Shown: positions 1 through 10,791, numbered from the stretch's first letter. The stretch: 64,000 nt of DNA from Pseudomonas alkylphenolica (GCF_004025535.1 NZ_QJRG01000034.1:744001-808000); one strand, 5' to 3'. Notes: generated from the sequence alone by a model not told the origin. Numbers and translations are program-made.

Positions 1-7
1 AACATTC

Positions 8-34
8 ACAGCCCGACGCCTTCGGGCGGGCTGT
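8..34. terminator. Hairpin, probable terminator of a gene left of the window
   Basis: The arms ACAGCCCG and CGGGCTGT enclose a GCC-TTCG-GGC type core and are followed by a short TTT. This is the usual form of a pseudomonad intrinsic terminator. It probably ends a transcription unit upstream of base 1. The rest of 35-219 holds no gene that I can support; an 8-bp inverted repeat at 189-209 lies just downstream of pagL but has no T tract. Confidence 0.5.
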
Positions 35-219
35 TTGCCAATAATGATTACCCTCCACCCATAGTGGATCTCGGCAGTAGCCGCCAACGTGCCTTGAGTG
101 CCTTCAAGAACTTATCCACACGGCAGTTTCAGGGGGCTGACGTTGACGAGTGACACCATTACTGGCGCCTCCCGAATACGTCACCTCAGCCCTGCACACT
201 CTGCAGGGCCAACTCAGGC

Positions 220-738
220 TTACAACGGCATGCGGTAGTGGATCGCGTAACTTTCTACACCATCATTGGGAGTTGTAAGCCCGGCATTGGAGTAATGGAT
301 GGCACGCACGCCGATCTCATGGCCGCCGGCGAAACGCAGGCCGAAACCGATGCGGTCTTCAAACTGGAAAGACGAACCCAGCTTGTTGTCTTCAAGTTCA
401 GTACTGGAAAACGCCGCCACGCCAATACCCGCCTCGACGTAGGGTTTGACCGACTCGCCGGCAAACTCGTAGACAAAGACCGGGGCGAAGGAAAGGCTGT
501 TGTTGCTTGCCGTGTCGTCGCCGACCCAATAGGTGTAGCCCGCATCCCAGTAACCCGTGAGACGGCCCGTGCTGGTTTGCCACCAACTGGCGTCCCAGTT
601 CGACTGCAGACCCAGACGGTAAGTCATGGTCGAGTCGCCGGTTTGCCCCACTGATAAAGAAATATCTGCCGCTTGAGTGGTAAACGATTGCCCCAGGGTC
701 ACGGCTGCAACGGCAGCCAAACAAAGCAGTTTCTTCAT
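220..738 (-). CDS. pagL: Lipid A 3-O-deacylase (PagL)
   Basis: Outer-membrane beta-barrel enzyme that removes the 3-O-linked acyl chain from lipid A. The 172-residue product starts with a signal peptide (about residues 1-24, ending TQAA). The barrel sequence ends in aromatic residues (IHYRMPL), as outer-membrane proteins do. The catalytic triad of the family is visible near the C-terminus: His148 and Ser150 in AIHYSNAG, and Glu162 in NDGVE. I chose the ATG at 738 because the signal peptide begins there and an AGGAC ribosome site lies about 8 bases upstream; the longer open frame to 792 adds an implausible N-terminus. It lies downstream of murI on the same strand, separated by 114 bases, as I remember in P. 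aeruginosa (PA4661). Confidence 0.88.
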   Translation of the reverse strand: MKKLLCLAAVAAVTLGQSFTTQAADISLSVGQTGDSTMTYRLGLQSNWDASWWQTSTGRLTGYWDAGYTYWVGDDTASNNSLSFAPVFVYEFAGESVKPYVEAGIGVAAFSSTELEDNKLGSSFQFEDRIGFGLRFAGGHEIGVRAIHYSNAGLTTPNDGVESYAIHYRMPL

Positions 739-852
739 GAGAAACGTCCTTTTTCCTAATGCTGTTGTTAGTGCTTCTGTCTCGATGGACAAAATTATAG
801 AAATCGGCAGCGCGGCTTTAGTTCATCAAAAGATCAGTGCTTATTGCGTTTT

Positions 853-1653
853 TTACACTGTAAAGCTTCGCACACTGTCAGATTTATTCCACAACATTGG
901 CAGGATCTTTCGCAAATGTTCGGGACTGGCGCTGGTCCAGAACTGCGTGTCGCGCGCAGGGCCGCTGGCCAGTAACTGCCGTTCACCGAGCAGCCGTTGC
1001 AACTGGCGGGCGACTGCTGCACCGGTATCGATAATGGCAATGGACGGCGGCACCATTTGCGCCAGCAGCGGCTTGAGGAAGGGGTAATGCGTGCAACCCA
1101 GAATCAAGGTGTCGCAACCGGCATCGAGCAGCGGTTTGACGTAGCCCTGAAGCAAATCACGCAAGGTCGGGCTGCCCAGGTCCCCAGCCTCGATACACTC
1201 GACCAGCCCGGGGCACGGCTGGGTTACCACCTGCACATCGCTGGCAAAGCGATCCAGCAGGGCTGCAAACTTGGCGCTCTGCAGCGTCCCGGTGGTGGCC
1301 AGCACCCCGACCACGCCACTGCGTGTTGCGGCAGCGGCGGGCTTTACCGCCGGCTCCATTCCCACCAGCGGCCAGTCCGGGTACAGCTCACGCAAGTCAG
1401 CTACCGCAGCCACGGTTGCGGTGTTACAGGCCAGCACCATGGCCTTGGCACCTTGTGCGCGAAAGAATTCGGCTACCAGGCGGCAGCGCTCACGGATGAA
1501 TGCCGGGGACTTTTCACCGTAAGGAATATGCCCACAGTCGGCGACATACAGCAGTGACTCGTCAGGCAACAAGCGCTGAATTTCAGCCAGCACCGACAAC
1601 CCACCGACACCGGAGTCAAAGACACCCACCGGCGCAGCGGGCTGATCACGCAT
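853..1653 (-). CDS. murI: Glutamate racemase MurI
   Basis: Converts L-glutamate to D-glutamate for peptidoglycan synthesis, without a cofactor. The 266-residue product shows the family motif DSGVGG at residues 13-18. The two catalytic cysteines are in ACNTAT (Cys76) and GCTHYP (Cys187). The ATG at 1653 gives the usual length and overlaps the 3' end of moeB by 8 bases; the longer open frame upstream is only moeB in another frame. It is the last gene of the hemA-prfA-prmC-moeB-murI run and is probably translationally coupled to moeB. Confidence 0.95.
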   Translation of the reverse strand: MRDQPAAPVGVFDSGVGGLSVLAEIQRLLPDESLLYVADCGHIPYGEKSPAFIRERCRLVAEFFRAQGAKAMVLACNTATVAAVADLRELYPDWPLVGMEPAVKPAAAATRSGVVGVLATTGTLQSAKFAALLDRFASDVQVVTQPCPGLVECIEAGDLGSPTLRDLLQGYVKPLLDAGCDTLILGCTHYPFLKPLLAQMVPPSIAIIDTGAAVARQLQRLLGERQLLASGPARDTQFWTSASPEHLRKILPMLWNKSDSVRSFTV

Positions 1654-2401
1654 CGTGCTGCCCACACACGCTGCAGCCTGGGTCGCGCTTGACCCGCAAC
1701 TCGCGAAAACGGCTGCCCGCCGCATCGATCAGCAACAACCGGCCCACCATAGGTTCACCAAATCCGGCCAGCAGCTTGAGAGCTTCAAGGGCTTGCAGGC
1801 TGCCGACCAACCCCACCAGCGGACCAACCACGCCGGCTTCGCTACAGGTCAGCTCGGCATCGCTGCCGTGCCCATAGAGGCAGTGATAACAGGGGCTTTC
1901 AGGGCGGCGCGGATCGAACACCGACAGCTGCCCTTCCAGGCGGATGGCGGCGCCACTGACCAGCGGCTTGCCCGAGGTCACGCAGGCGGCGTTGACCGCT
2001 TCACGTGTAGAGAAATTGTCGGTGCAGTCGAGCACCAGGTCCACGGCCTGCACCGCAGCAGCCAGGGAGTCTTCATCCAGCGCACTGCGATGGGCCACCA
2101 GGCGTATTTCAGGATTGATCGCGTGCAATCGCTTCAACGCTGAATCGACCTTGCTCAGGCCGACCGAGTCGGTGTCGTGCAGCACCTGACGTTGCAGGTT
2201 GGTCAGGTCGACCGTGTCGAAATCGGCCAGGTGCAATTCGCCCACGCCTGCTGCAGCCAGGTACAGCGCCACCGGCGAGCCCAAGCCACCCAGGCCGACG
2301 ATCAATACGCGGCTGTCCTTCAGGCGCAACTGCCCGTCGATATCAACCTGAGCCAGAAGGATCTGCCGGCTGTAGCGCAACAGCTCCTGATCACTCAGCA
2401 C
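1646..2401 (-). CDS. moeB: Molybdopterin-synthase adenylyltransferase-like protein (MoeB/ThiF/HesA)
   Basis: E1-like enzyme that adenylates the C-terminal glycine of a small sulfur carrier such as MoaD or ThiS. The 251-residue product has the nucleotide-binding motif GLGGLG at 36-41 and the downstream [13 protein letters not shown] stretch. It also has two Zn-binding CxxC pairs (Cys171/174 and Cys243/246) and the cysteine of LTCSEAG (Cys186). Its ATG overlaps the prmC end by 7 bases. The carrier it serves is not in the window: it could be MoaD, ThiS or both, so the gene name rests on family and synteny. Confidence 0.88.
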   Translation of the reverse strand: MLSDQELLRYSRQILLAQVDIDGQLRLKDSRVLIVGLGGLGSPVALYLAAAGVGELHLADFDTVDLTNLQRQVLHDTDSVGLSKVDSALKRLHAINPEIRLVAHRSALDEDSLAAAVQAVDLVLDCTDNFSTREAVNAACVTSGKPLVSGAAIRLEGQLSVFDPRRPESPCYHCLYGHGSDAELTCSEAGVVGPLVGLVGSLQALEALKLLAGFGEPMVGRLLLIDAAGSRFRELRVKRDPGCSVCGQHDA

Positions 2402-3225
2402 GACAGTCGCCCCAGGCTGATGCGCTCATGGCCACCGTAATCGACACGACTTTCGATCTGCTCGAAATCGTGCTGGGCCAGCAACTCGCGCACGGCGGCG
2501 GCCTGATCGTAACCATGCTCAAGCAGCAACCAGCCGCCAGGCTGCAGATGCGCAGGCGCCTGACTGATGATGGTGCGCAAGTCATCAAGACCATCGGCAC
2601 CGGCAACCAGGGCGCTGCTTGGCTCAAAGCGCACATCGCCAGCGACCAGATGCGGGTCGTCGGCGGCAATATAGGGTGGGTTGCTGATGATCAGCTCATA
2701 ACGCTCGCCCTGCAGCGAATCAAACCAGTGACTGCTGAGCACTTGAACATTGTCCAGTTGCAAGCGCTGGCGATTGCGCTCGGCAAGGGCTACAGCCTCA
2801 AGTACGCGATCGACGGCTGTGACCTGCCACTGCGCCCGCTCACTGGCCAACGCCAGGGCAATCGCCCCCGTGCCTGTACCCAGATCCAGCACGCGCACCG
2901 GGGTAGCCGGCAGCAGTGCCATGGCCGTCTCGACCAGCAATTCGGTGTCAGGCCGCGGGATCAGCGTATGCGGCGCCACTTCCAGGTCCAGGTTCCAGAA
3001 CCCTTGCTGCCCGAGGATGTAAGCAACCGGTTCACCGCTGCGGCGACGCTGCAGGTAGCCGGCGAACGTCAGCGCCGCTTCGCTGCTGACAATCCGCTCG
3101 GGCCAGGTGTGCAGGTAACTGCGCGACTTGCCGATGGCGGCAGCCAGCAGCAACTCCACATCCAGGCGCGCGGTGGGCGAATCCGGTAGCTCCGCAGCGC
3201 GAAGCAGACTGGCAATAATCGTCAT
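2395..3225 (-). CDS. prmC: Peptide chain release factor N5-glutamine methyltransferase PrmC (HemK)
   Basis: Methylates the glutamine of the GGQ motif in release factors 1 and 2, using S-adenosylmethionine. The 276-residue product has the N-terminal helical substrate domain, the SAM-binding loop DLGTGTG (114-120) and the catalytic NPPY motif (182-185). Its ATG directly follows the stop codon of prfA, which encodes its substrate, so the two are probably cotranslated. Confidence 0.96.
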   Translation of the reverse strand: MTIIASLLRAAELPDSPTARLDVELLLAAAIGKSRSYLHTWPERIVSSEAALTFAGYLQRRRSGEPVAYILGQQGFWNLDLEVAPHTLIPRPDTELLVETAMALLPATPVRVLDLGTGTGAIALALASERAQWQVTAVDRVLEAVALAERNRQRLQLDNVQVLSSHWFDSLQGERYELIISNPPYIAADDPHLVAGDVRFEPSSALVAGADGLDDLRTIISQAPAHLQPGGWLLLEHGYDQAAAVRELLAQHDFEQIESRVDYGGHERISLGRLSC

Positions 3226-4308
3226 TTACTCACCCAGTGCAGCCAGTTGATCAGCCTGGTACTCGGCCAGCAGCGGTTCGATCACCGCTTCGACCCCACC
3301 GGCCAGAACATCATCCAGGGAATACAGGGTCAGGTTGATACGGTGATCGGTCACCCGCCCCTGTGGATAGTTGTAGGTACGAATGCGCTCGGAGCGGTCG
3401 CCCGAGCCCACCAGCAGCTTGCGCTCGCTGGCGATTGCGTTCTGGGCAGCGCTGGTCTGCATGTCGTTGAGCTTGGCCGACAACCACGACATGGCGCGGG
3501 CGCGGTTCTTGTGCTGGGAACGTTCTTCCTGGCACTCCACCACGATGCCGGTAGGCAAGTGGGTAATCCGAATGGCCGAGTCGGTCTTGTTGACGTGCTG
3601 TCCACCGGCACCGGAAGCGCGGTAGGTGTCCACGCGCAAGTCCGCCGGGTTGATCTCGATGGCGACCTGTTCATCCGGCTCAGGCAGCACCGCTACGGTG
3701 CATGCCGAGGTGTGGATACGGCCCTGGGATTCGGTTTCCGGCACACGCTGCACGCGGTGGGCACCGGATTCGAACTTCAGTTTGCCATAGACATGGTCGC
3801 CCTCGATCCGGGCGATGATTTCCTTGTAGCCGCCGTGCTCGCCTTCGTTCTCCGAGAGAATTTCCAGGCGCCAGCCACGTCGCTCGGCATACCGCGAGTA
3901 CATGCGGAACAGATCGCCGGAAAAAATCGCCGCTTCGTCACCGCCGGTGCCTGCACGAATTTCCAGAAAGACGTTGCGGCCATCGTTGGGATCCTTGGGC
4001 AACAGCATGCGTTGCAGCTGGTTCTCCAGCTCCGCCAGTTGTTCCTTGGCCTCGCGCACTTCCTCAACGGCCATTTCCCGTAGGTCCGGGTCACTGTCCT
4101 TGAGCAGCGCCTGGGCGCCGGCCAGGTCATCCTGCACCTTGCGCCACTGGGCATAGGTCGCAGCGACGGGCTCGACCTCGGCATATTCGCGCGAATAGGC
4201 GCGAAAGCGGGTCTGGTCGGAAATGACTTCAGCATCGCCCAGCAGGGCGGTCAATTCCTCGAAACGGTCCTGGAGGGTGTCCAGCTTATTGAGCAGCGAC
4301 GCTTTCAT
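3226..4308 (-). CDS. prfA: Peptide chain release factor 1
   Basis: Recognises UAA and UAG in the ribosomal A site and triggers peptidyl-tRNA hydrolysis. The 360-residue length is standard. The GGQ motif sits at 235-237 in [13 protein letters not shown]. The codon-recognition tripeptide is PET (190-192), a PxT motif as in other RF1 proteins, which separates it from RF2 (SPF). Its start overlaps the hemA stop by four bases (ATGA), and it abuts prmC. Confidence 0.97.
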   Translation of the reverse strand: MKASLLNKLDTLQDRFEELTALLGDAEVISDQTRFRAYSREYAEVEPVAATYAQWRKVQDDLAGAQALLKDSDPDLREMAVEEVREAKEQLAELENQLQRMLLPKDPNDGRNVFLEIRAGTGGDEAAIFSGDLFRMYSRYAERRGWRLEILSENEGEHGGYKEIIARIEGDHVYGKLKFESGAHRVQRVPETESQGRIHTSACTVAVLPEPDEQVAIEINPADLRVDTYRASGAGGQHVNKTDSAIRITHLPTGIVVECQEERSQHKNRARAMSWLSAKLNDMQTSAAQNAIASERKLLVGSGDRSERIRTYNYPQGRVTDHRINLTLYSLDDVLAGGVEAVIEPLLAEYQADQLAALGE

Positions 4309-5582
4309 TGCGGGGTTTTATCCGTCGAACCCTCATTGAGGGCAAAGAGTTCCTGGGCCATGGCCAGCGCATCGAGGCGGCCTTCGGCAGAGAGCTTTTT
4401 CAGTTGCACACTGGGTGCATGCAGCAATTTGTTGGTCAGCCCGCGAGCCAGTTGCACCAGCACCTCTTCGGCACTGCTGCCGTTGGCGAGCAGGCGCTGG
4501 GCCTTTTGCAATTCTTCGTCACGCAAGCGTTCGCTCTGCTGACGGTAAGCCTTGAGCACATCGACCGCCGCCAGCTCGCGCAGGCGTGCCATGAAGTCTT
4601 CGGCGCCCACCGAGACCAGTTCTTCAGCGGCCTGGGCTGCACCCTGACGACTTTTGAGGTTTTCGGCGACGACATCGTGCAGGTCGTCAACGGTGTAGAG
4701 GTAAACGTCGTCCAGTTCACCGACTTCAGGCTCGATGTCCCGAGGCACGGCGATATCGACCATGAAGATCGGCTTGTGCCGGCGTTGTTTCAACGCGCTC
4801 TCCACCGCGCCCTTGCCCAGGATCGGCAACTGGCTGGCGGTGGAGCTGATGACGATGTCGCTGTTGACCAGTTCCTGTGGAATATCGGCCAGCAGTACAG
4901 CATGCGCACCGAACTGTTCGGCCAGGGTACTGGCCCGCTCCAGGGTCCGGTTGGCCACGACTATGCGCCGAACGCCCTGCTCGTGCAGGTGCCGCGCCAC
5001 CAGGGTGATGGTTTCGCCGGCACCGATCAGCAACGCCTGGCTACGCCCCAGGTCGCTGAAGATCTGTTTGGCCAGGCTGACCGCCGCAAACGCGACCGAC
5101 ACCGGGTTTTCACCAATGGCGGTGTCGGTACGCACCTGTTTGGCGGCACTGAACGTTGCCTGAAACAGGCGCCCGAGCAGCGGCCCGATGGTCCCGGCTT
5201 CGCGGGCAACGGCGTAGGCCGACTTCATCTGGCCGAGAATCTGCGGCTCGCCGAGCACCAGCGAATCGAGCCCCGAGGCCACGCGCATCATGTGCCGGAC
5301 GGCATCATGGTCTTCATGGACGTAGGCACTGGCACGCAGTTCGTCGAGGCTCAACTGATGGTATTCGGCCAGCCAGCGCAGGATGCTCTCCGCGGCCAGG
5401 TGGTCCTGCTCTATATAGAGCTCGCTGCGGTTGCAGGTCGAAAGGATGGCGGCTTCGCGGCTGGCGGTCAGTCGGCAGAGCTGCTGCAAGGCGTCCACCA
5501 GCTGCTCAGGGGTAAACGCCACGCGCTCGCGTACGTCTACCGAGGCAGTCTTATGGTTGATACCGAGGGCAAGAAAGGCCAT
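4305..5582 (-). CDS. hemA: Glutamyl-tRNA reductase HemA
   Basis: NADPH-dependent reduction of Glu-tRNA(Glu) to glutamate-1-semialdehyde, the first committed step of haem synthesis by the C5 route. The 425-residue product has the catalytic Cys50 in STCNRSELY, a Rossmann motif GAGET, and the C-terminal dimerisation helix region. It is the first gene of the minus-strand operon; its promoter must lie in 5583-5758, shared divergently with the TPR lipoprotein gene. I saw no riboswitch there. Confidence 0.96.
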   Translation of the reverse strand: MAFLALGINHKTASVDVRERVAFTPEQLVDALQQLCRLTASREAAILSTCNRSELYIEQDHLAAESILRWLAEYHQLSLDELRASAYVHEDHDAVRHMMRVASGLDSLVLGEPQILGQMKSAYAVAREAGTIGPLLGRLFQATFSAAKQVRTDTAIGENPVSVAFAAVSLAKQIFSDLGRSQALLIGAGETITLVARHLHEQGVRRIVVANRTLERASTLAEQFGAHAVLLADIPQELVNSDIVISSTASQLPILGKGAVESALKQRRHKPIFMVDIAVPRDIEPEVGELDDVYLYTVDDLHDVVAENLKSRQGAAQAAEELVSVGAEDFMARLRELAAVDVLKAYRQQSERLRDEELQKAQRLLANGSSAEEVLVQLARGLTNKLLHAPSVQLKKLSAEGRLDALAMAQELFALNEGSTDKTPQ

Positions 5583-5758
5583 GCAAGGTCGCTGATTATG
5601 ACGAGAAGCCGATAATTGTCCTACTTCGCAGGTTTCAGAACAACCACCGCTCGCTATTGTCTCTATAGTCTACCCCTACCGAGCGCTTCCCTTATGGGTT
5701 TGCCCCGGCGCTTGTGTCATGATGATCCGACCGCTGGTAAGCCGCCCAAATCCTGATT

Positions 5759-7486
5759 ATGAATAGATCCTACGCGTTGCTCCTTGCCCTTGCCCTGCTC
5801 CAGGGCTGTCAGACCCTGGCCCCCGGCTCTACCGATGATCAGGCACCTGCCGCTGATGCCACGCAAAAGCAGGCGGACAAACCCGTGGTCTATGGATCGT
5901 TCAGCCAGGACACCGTGTACAACCTGTTGGCTGCCGAACTGGCCGGCCAGCGCAATCGCTTCGACATTGCCCTCGACAATTATGTCAGCGAGGCAATCAA
6001 GACCCAGGATCCTGGCATTTCCGAGCGCGCCTACCGCATTGCCGAATACGTTGGCGCCGACCAGGCCGCCCTCGACACCTCGCTGCTCTGGGCAAAAAAC
6101 GATCCGGACAACCTCGACGCCCAACGCGCCGCAGCCATCCAGCTGGCGCGCGGCGGCCGTTACGATGACTCCATGGTGTACATGGAGAAAGTGCTGCAAG
6201 GCCAGGGCGACACCCATTTCGACTTCCTCGCCTTGTCGGCTGCCGAAACCGATCAGGAAACCCGTGACGGCCTGCAGAAGAGCTTCGACCGGCTGCTGCA
6301 TAAATACCCGGACAACGGCCAGCTGGTGTTCGGCAAGGCATTACTGCTGCAACAGGACGGCAATGCCAACGAAGCACTTACCCTGCTTGAGAATCATCCC
6401 CCCGAGGAAGGCGAGATCGCCCCGGTGCTGCTGCGCGCCCGCCTGCTGCAAAGCGTAGGACGTGGTAACGAGGCGCTGCCGCTGCTGCAGAAAACCATCC
6501 GCCAGAACCCGGACGACAAGCGCCTGCGCCTGACCTACGCCCGCACTCTGGTGGAACAGGACCGCCTCGACGACGCAAAGGTCGAGTTCTCCAGCCTGGT
6601 CCAGCAATACCCGGAAGATGACGAGCTGCGTTACTCGCTGGCCCTCATCTGCCTGGAAACCAAGAACTGGGAAGAGGCTGCCGGCTATCTGCAGGAGCTG
6701 ATCGAACGTGACAGCCACGTCGACTCGGCGCACCTGAACCTGGGCCGCATCCACGAAGAACGCAATCAGCCCCAGGCGGCCCTGGACGAATACGCCATGG
6801 TCGGCCCGGGCAACGACTACCTGCCCGCCCAGCTGCGCCAGGCCGACATCCTCGTTGCCAATGGCCGCAGCAGCGAAGCTTCGCGCCGCCTGGCACTGGC
6901 CCGTGACACCCAGCCCGACTACGCCATCCAGCTGTACCTGATCGAAGCGGAAGCGCTGGGTAACAACGACAAGGACGCCCAGGCGTTGCAGGTGCTGGAG
7001 CAAGCCCTCAAGCAATACCCTGACGACAACAGCCTGCTCTACACCCGCGCCATGATGGCCGAGAAGCGCAACGACCTGGCCCAGATGGAAAAGGACCTGC
7101 GCAGCATCATCGCCCGCGAGCCGGAAAACGCCATGGCCCTCAACGCCCTGGGCTACACCCTGGCCGACCGCACCACGCGCTACGCCGAAGCCAAGTCGCT
7201 GATCGAAAAAGCCCACCAGATCAACCCGGATGATCCCGCCGTGCTCGACAGCCTGGGCTGGGTCAACTACCGCATGGGCAACCTCGATGAAGCCGAGCGC
7301 CTGCTGCGCCAGGCCCTGGAACGCTTCCCCGATCACGAAGTCGCTGCCCACCTGGGTGAAGTACTCTGGGCCAACGGCAAACGCCGCGAAGCACGCCAGA
7401 TCTGGGCCAAGGCCTTCGAGACCCAGCCCGACAGCCCCATCCTGCGCAAGACCGTCCTGCGCCTGACCGGATCCGAGACTCTTTAA
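5759..7486 (+). CDS. Tetratricopeptide repeat lipoprotein
   Basis: Predicted envelope lipoprotein of 575 residues. The N-terminus is a lipoprotein signal with lipobox LLQGC (Cys at residue 17). Most of the rest is tandem TPR-like helical pairs, with classical spacing toward the C-terminus ([41 protein letters not shown]). Such proteins act as assembly scaffolds, but no partner can be named from sequence. It is divergent from hemA and four bases ahead of lolB, which suggests a joint transcript concerned with the outer envelope. The P. aeruginosa equivalent that I remember in this position is PA4667. No clear ribosome site precedes the chosen ATG. Confidence 0.88.
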   Translation: MNRSYALLLALALLQGCQTLAPGSTDDQAPAADATQKQADKPVVYGSFSQDTVYNLLAAELAGQRNRFDIALDNYVSEAIKTQDPGISERAYRIAEYVGADQAALDTSLLWAKNDPDNLDAQRAAAIQLARGGRYDDSMVYMEKVLQGQGDTHFDFLALSAAETDQETRDGLQKSFDRLLHKYPDNGQLVFGKALLLQQDGNANEALTLLENHPPEEGEIAPVLLRARLLQSVGRGNEALPLLQKTIRQNPDDKRLRLTYARTLVEQDRLDDAKVEFSSLVQQYPEDDELRYSLALICLETKNWEEAAGYLQELIERDSHVDSAHLNLGRIHEERNQPQAALDEYAMVGPGNDYLPAQLRQADILVANGRSSEASRRLALARDTQPDYAIQLYLIEAEALGNNDKDAQALQVLEQALKQYPDDNSLLYTRAMMAEKRNDLAQMEKDLRSIIAREPENAMALNALGYTLADRTTRYAEAKSLIEKAHQINPDDPAVLDSLGWVNYRMGNLDEAERLLRQALERFPDHEVAAHLGEVLWANGKRREARQIWAKAFETQPDSPILRKTVLRLTGSETL

Positions 7487-7490
7487 GCCT

Positions 7491-8108
7491 ATGTTTTTGC
7501 GCCACTGCATTACCTTCACCCTGATCGCCCTGCTCGCAGGTTGCGCCGGCTTCGGCTCCCGCGAGGCCCTTCAGGGCCAGGGCAGCCCACAACTGTGGCG
7601 CGAGCATAAACAGCAGTTGAGTACCCTCGACGGCTGGCAGATCAACGGCAAAGTCGGCATCCGCGCACCGAAAGACTCCGGCAGCGGCACGCTGTTCTGG
7701 TTGCAGCGCCAGGACTATTACGACATTCGCCTGTCCGGCCCACTGGGCCGTGGCGCGGCACGCCTGACCGGGCGGCCGGGCGGCGTCGTGCTGGAAGTCG
7801 CCAATCAGGGCCGTTACGAGGCGAAAAGCCCGGAAGCCCTGCTTGCAGAACAGCTCGGTTGGGAACTGCCGGTATCGCACCTGGTCTGGTGGGTGCGCGG
7901 CCTGCCGGCACCCGACAGTAAAAGCCAGCTGACCCTGGGCAGTGATAGTCGCCTGTCCGCGCTCAAGCAGGATGGCTGGAACGTCGAGTACCTGAGCTAT
8001 ACCGAGCAGAATGGCTACTGGCTGCCCGAGCGCCTCAAGCTGCACGGCCAGAATCTCGACGTGACCCTGGTGGTCAAGGACTGGCAGCCCCGCCAGCTGG
8101 GGCACTGA
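7491..8108 (+). CDS. lolB: Outer-membrane lipoprotein receptor LolB
   Basis: Receives lipoproteins from LolA at the periplasmic face of the outer membrane and inserts them. The 205-residue product has a lipoprotein signal with lipobox LLAGC, so LolB is itself a lipoprotein. The LolB fold signatures [11 protein letters not shown] and [19 protein letters not shown] follow. It is wedged between the TPR lipoprotein gene and ispE with gaps of four bases and one base, the usual gammaproteobacterial lolB-ispE order. Confidence 0.93.
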   Translation: MFLRHCITFTLIALLAGCAGFGSREALQGQGSPQLWREHKQQLSTLDGWQINGKVGIRAPKDSGSGTLFWLQRQDYYDIRLSGPLGRGAARLTGRPGGVVLEVANQGRYEAKSPEALLAEQLGWELPVSHLVWWVRGLPAPDSKSQLTLGSDSRLSALKQDGWNVEYLSYTEQNGYWLPERLKLHGQNLDVTLVVKDWQPRQLGH

Positions 8109-8109
8109 C

Positions 8110-8955
8110 ATGACTACGCTGACCCTGCCCGCACCGGCCAAACTCAACCTGATGCTGCACATTCTGGGGCGCCGCGCCGACGGCTACCACCTGCTGGAAA
8201 CCTTGTTCCAGTTTCTCGACCACGGCGATGAACTGTCATTTGCCGTGCGCGAAGACGGCGAAATCCGCCTGCACACCGCAATCGACGGCGTTCCCCACGA
8301 CAGCAACCTGATCGTCAAAGCCGCGCGCAAACTGCAAGCCCTGGCCGGCTGCAGCAAAGGCGCCGATATCTGGTTGAAGAAAGTCCTGCCCATGGGCGGC
8401 GGCATTGGCGGTGGCAGCTCGGACGCGGCCACCACCCTGCTCGGCCTTGATTACCTGTGGAACACCCGATGCAGCGAAGACCAGCTGGCCGAGCTGGGCC
8501 TGAGCCTGGGCGCCGACGTGCCGGTATTCGTACGCGGCCATGCGGCTTTCGCCGAAGGTGTCGGAGAAATCCTCACCCCTGCCAACCCGGAAGAACCCTG
8601 GTATGTGGTGCTGGTGCCACAAGTATTTGTAAGTACAGCAGAAATTTTTTCACATCCGCAGTTGACACGTGATTCCTTGCCCCTTAAGATGCGCCCCGTT
8701 CCCAAGGGAAACAGTCGTAATGACTGCCAACCGGTAGTAGAGCAGAGTTACCCAGAAGTACGTAACTCACTGAATTTGCTAAACAAATTCACTGAAGCTA
8801 GACTCACCGGAACTGGAAGTTGTGTGTTTGGGGCCTTCCCAAGCAAAGCTGAAGCTGATAAAGTTTTGGCCCTTCTTGCAGATACCCAGACGGGGTTTGT
8901 AGCAAAAGGAAGCAACATTTCGATGTTGCATCGTAAGCTTCAGAGCCTGCACTAG
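8110..8955 (+). CDS. ispE: 4-diphosphocytidyl-2-C-methyl-D-erythritol kinase IspE
   Basis: ATP-dependent kinase of the MEP isoprenoid pathway (a GHMP kinase). The 281-residue product has the substrate lysine in PAPAKLNL (Lys11), the glycine-rich ATP loop [12 protein letters not shown] (96-107), the catalytic Asp in GADVPVF (Asp137) and the C-terminal motif [10 protein letters not shown]. The 3' third (about 8620-8955) is clearly richer in A and T than the rest and carries a strong promoter for the following tRNA-Gln and prs. Start and stop are unambiguous. Confidence 0.95.
   Translation: MTTLTLPAPAKLNLMLHILGRRADGYHLLETLFQFLDHGDELSFAVREDGEIRLHTAIDGVPHDSNLIVKAARKLQALAGCSKGADIWLKKVLPMGGGIGGGSSDAATTLLGLDYLWNTRCSEDQLAELGLSLGADVPVFVRGHAAFAEGVGEILTPANPEEPWYVVLVPQVFVSTAEIFSHPQLTRDSLPLKMRPVPKGNSRNDCQPVVEQSYPEVRNSLNLLNKFTEARLTGTGSCVFGAFPSKAEADKVLALLADTQTGFVAKGSNISMLHRKLQSLH
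8662..8690 (+). promoter_or_regulatory. Sigma-70 promoter inside ispE, for tRNA-Gln and prs
   Basis: A perfect -35 hexamer TTGACA at 8662-8667 is followed, after 17 bases, by TAAGAT at 8685-8690. It sits within ispE, about 300 bases ahead of tRNA-Gln, in a local AT-rich stretch. It is a near-consensus housekeeping promoter and would let the tRNA and prs be expressed independently of lolB-ispE. Confidence 0.7.
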
Positions 8956-8989
8956 GAATCGAGTACAAGGTACTCGCAGCAACAGATAC

Positions 8990-9064
8990 AGGGGCGTCGC
9001 CAAGCGGTAAGGCAGCAGGTTTTGATCCTGCCATGCGTTGGTTCGAATCCAGCCGCCCCTGCCA
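8990..9064 (+). tRNA. tRNA-Gln (anticodon TTG)
   Basis: A 75-base cloverleaf. The acceptor arm is AGGGGCG paired with CGCCCCT. The D-arm contains AAGCGGTAAGGC, the anticodon stem GCAGG/CCTGC holds the loop TTTTGAT with anticodon TTG, and the T-arm has GGTTCGAATCC. The 3' CCA is encoded (9062-9064). It lies between ispE and prs, a common pseudomonad arrangement, and is probably cotranscribed with prs. Confidence 0.97.
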
Positions 9065-9111
9065 TTTTCCTATACTCATCCAGGTATACCCTCAGCCTTC
9101 AGGTACTGCGC

Positions 9112-10053
9112 GTGTCCAAGATGATGGTCTTTACGGGGAACGCTAACCCCGATCTGGCTCGGCGTGTCGTACGTCAGCTGCATATCCCTCTCGGTGACGT
9201 TTCTGTCGGTAAGTTCTCCGACGGCGAAATCAGCACTGAGATCAATGAAAATGTTCGCGGTAAAGACGTTTTCATTATTCAGCCGACTTGCGCGCCAACC
9301 AACGATAATCTGATGGAACTGGTAGTGATGGCTGATGCCTTCCGCCGCTCCTCAGCGTCCCGAATCACTGCCGTGATTCCTTACTTCGGATATGCCCGCC
9401 AGGATCGCCGTCCGCGTTCGGCGCGTGTAGCTATCAGCGCCAAAGTTGTCGCTGACATGCTCACCGTCGTCGGTATCGACCGTGTTCTCACTGTCGATCT
9501 GCACGCTGACCAAATCCAGGGTTTCTTCGATATTCCGGTAGATAACATCTACGGCTCCCCCGTTCTGGTGGATGACATCGAAGACCAGCGTTTCGAGAAC
9601 CTCATGATCGTGTCCCCGGACATCGGCGGCGTCGTGCGTGCACGTGCTGTTGCCAAGTCCCTGGGTGTCGATCTGGGTATCATCGACAAACGCCGTGAAA
9701 AGGCCAATCACTCCGAAGTGATGCATATCATCGGCGACGTCGAAGGACGTACCTGTATTCTCGTCGACGACATGGTCGACACCGCCGGCACCCTGTGCCA
9801 TGCGGCCAAGGCCCTGAAAGAACACGGCGCTGCCAAGGTTTACGCCTACTGCACGCACCCTGTCCTGTCGGGTCGGGCGATCGAGAATATCGAGAACTCC
9901 GTGCTGGACGAGCTGGTGGTTACCAACACCATCCCGCTGTCCGCAGCTGCACAAGCCTGTGACCGTATCCGTCAACTGGATATTGCACCGGTTGTTGCTG
10001 AAGCGGTTCGCCGCATCAGCAATGAAGAATCGATCAGCGCGATGTTCCGCTGA
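9112..10053 (+). CDS. prs: Ribose-phosphate pyrophosphokinase (PRPP synthase)
   Basis: Makes 5-phosphoribosyl-1-pyrophosphate from ribose 5-phosphate and ATP for nucleotide, histidine, tryptophan and NAD synthesis. I chose the GTG at 9112 (reading [14 protein letters not shown]), which gives 313 residues, the usual length; an AGGT lies about 9 bases upstream. The longer open frame only reads through the tRNA. The PRPP-binding loop [10 protein letters not shown] and the conserved [10 protein letters not shown] stretch are present. A strong terminator follows. Confidence 0.96.
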   Translation: MSKMMVFTGNANPDLARRVVRQLHIPLGDVSVGKFSDGEISTEINENVRGKDVFIIQPTCAPTNDNLMELVVMADAFRRSSASRITAVIPYFGYARQDRRPRSARVAISAKVVADMLTVVGIDRVLTVDLHADQIQGFFDIPVDNIYGSPVLVDDIEDQRFENLMIVSPDIGGVVRARAVAKSLGVDLGIIDKRREKANHSEVMHIIGDVEGRTCILVDDMVDTAGTLCHAAKALKEHGAAKVYAYCTHPVLSGRAIENIENSVLDELVVTNTIPLSAAAQACDRIRQLDIAPVVAEAVRRISNEESISAMFR

Positions 10054-10090
10054 GGGCCCTGCCCTCGCGATTCACACGTTGACGTAAAGC

Positions 10091-10129
10091 GCCCCGCCCC
10101 AACACCCGTTGTTGGGGCGGGGCTTTTTT
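10091..10129 (+). terminator. Intrinsic terminator after prs
   Basis: A 13-bp GC-rich stem (GCCCCGCCCCAAC at 10091-10103 with GTTGGGGCGGGGC at 10111-10123) is followed by TTTTTT. It separates prs from rplY, which therefore needs a promoter in 10130-10191. Confidence 0.9.
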
Positions 10130-10191
10130 GCCCATCCCGTTTGGCGCTGGTCGCAAACGCCTGCGGGAGATGGCTATTTTGGAGATACAAA

Positions 10192-10791
10192 ATGACTGAT
10201 TTCATCCTGAACGCCCAAGCGCGTACCGACCTGGGGAAAGGTGCGAGCCGCCGCCTGCGTCGTCTCGCCTCTTCCGTTCCTGCTGTAGTTTACGGCGGTG
10301 ACAAAGAGCCAGTTTCGATCACCATGCTGGCTAAAGAAGTTGCCAAGCTGTTCGAAAACGAAGCTGCCTTCAGCCACGTAATCGAGCTGAACATCGACGG
10401 CAAGAAAGAAAGCGTCGTTGTTAAAGCCATGCAGCGTCACCCAGCCAAGCAGTTCATCATGCACGCTGACTTCGTTCGCGTTGTTGCTGGCCAGAAACTG
10501 ACCGCTATCGTTCCTGTGCACTTCATCAACGAAGAAGCACCGGTCAAGAAAGGCGGCGAAATCTCCCACGTAGTGGCCGAGATCGAAGTTTCCTGCGAAG
10601 CCAAAGACCTGCCTGAGTTCATCGAAGTTGACCTGGCTAAAGCCGAAGTCGGCACCATCATTCACCTGTCGGACCTCAAAGCTCCGAAAGGCGTTGAGTT
10701 CGTTGCTCTGGCCCACGGTGATGACAAAGCAGTTGCCAACGTTCACGCTCCGCGTGTTGCGCCTGAAGCTGCAGAAGGCGCTGCTGAGTAA
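10192..10791 (+). CDS. rplY: 50S ribosomal protein L25 (long CTC form)
   Basis: Binds 5S rRNA in the large subunit. The 199-residue product has the N-terminal L25 domain (about 1-95) plus the C-terminal TL5/CTC beta domain, so it is the long form rather than the short E. coli type. I chose the ATG at 10192 (MTDFILNAQ), preceded by GGAG 8 bases away. It is expressed after the prs terminator and ahead of pth, a frequent linkage. Confidence 0.95.
   Translation: MTDFILNAQARTDLGKGASRRLRRLASSVPAVVYGGDKEPVSITMLAKEVAKLFENEAAFSHVIELNIDGKKESVVVKAMQRHPAKQFIMHADFVRVVAGQKLTAIVPVHFINEEAPVKKGGEISHVVAEIEVSCEAKDLPEFIEVDLAKAEVGTIIHLSDLKAPKGVEFVALAHGDDKAVANVHAPRVAPEAAEGAAE

Noticed and set aside
112..120. TTATCCACA, a perfect DnaA box, near the left edge.
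   Set aside because: It is a single copy with no cluster of boxes, no AT-rich unwinding element and no dnaA or dnaN gene nearby. A 9-mer like this occurs by chance or as an isolated box in many genes.
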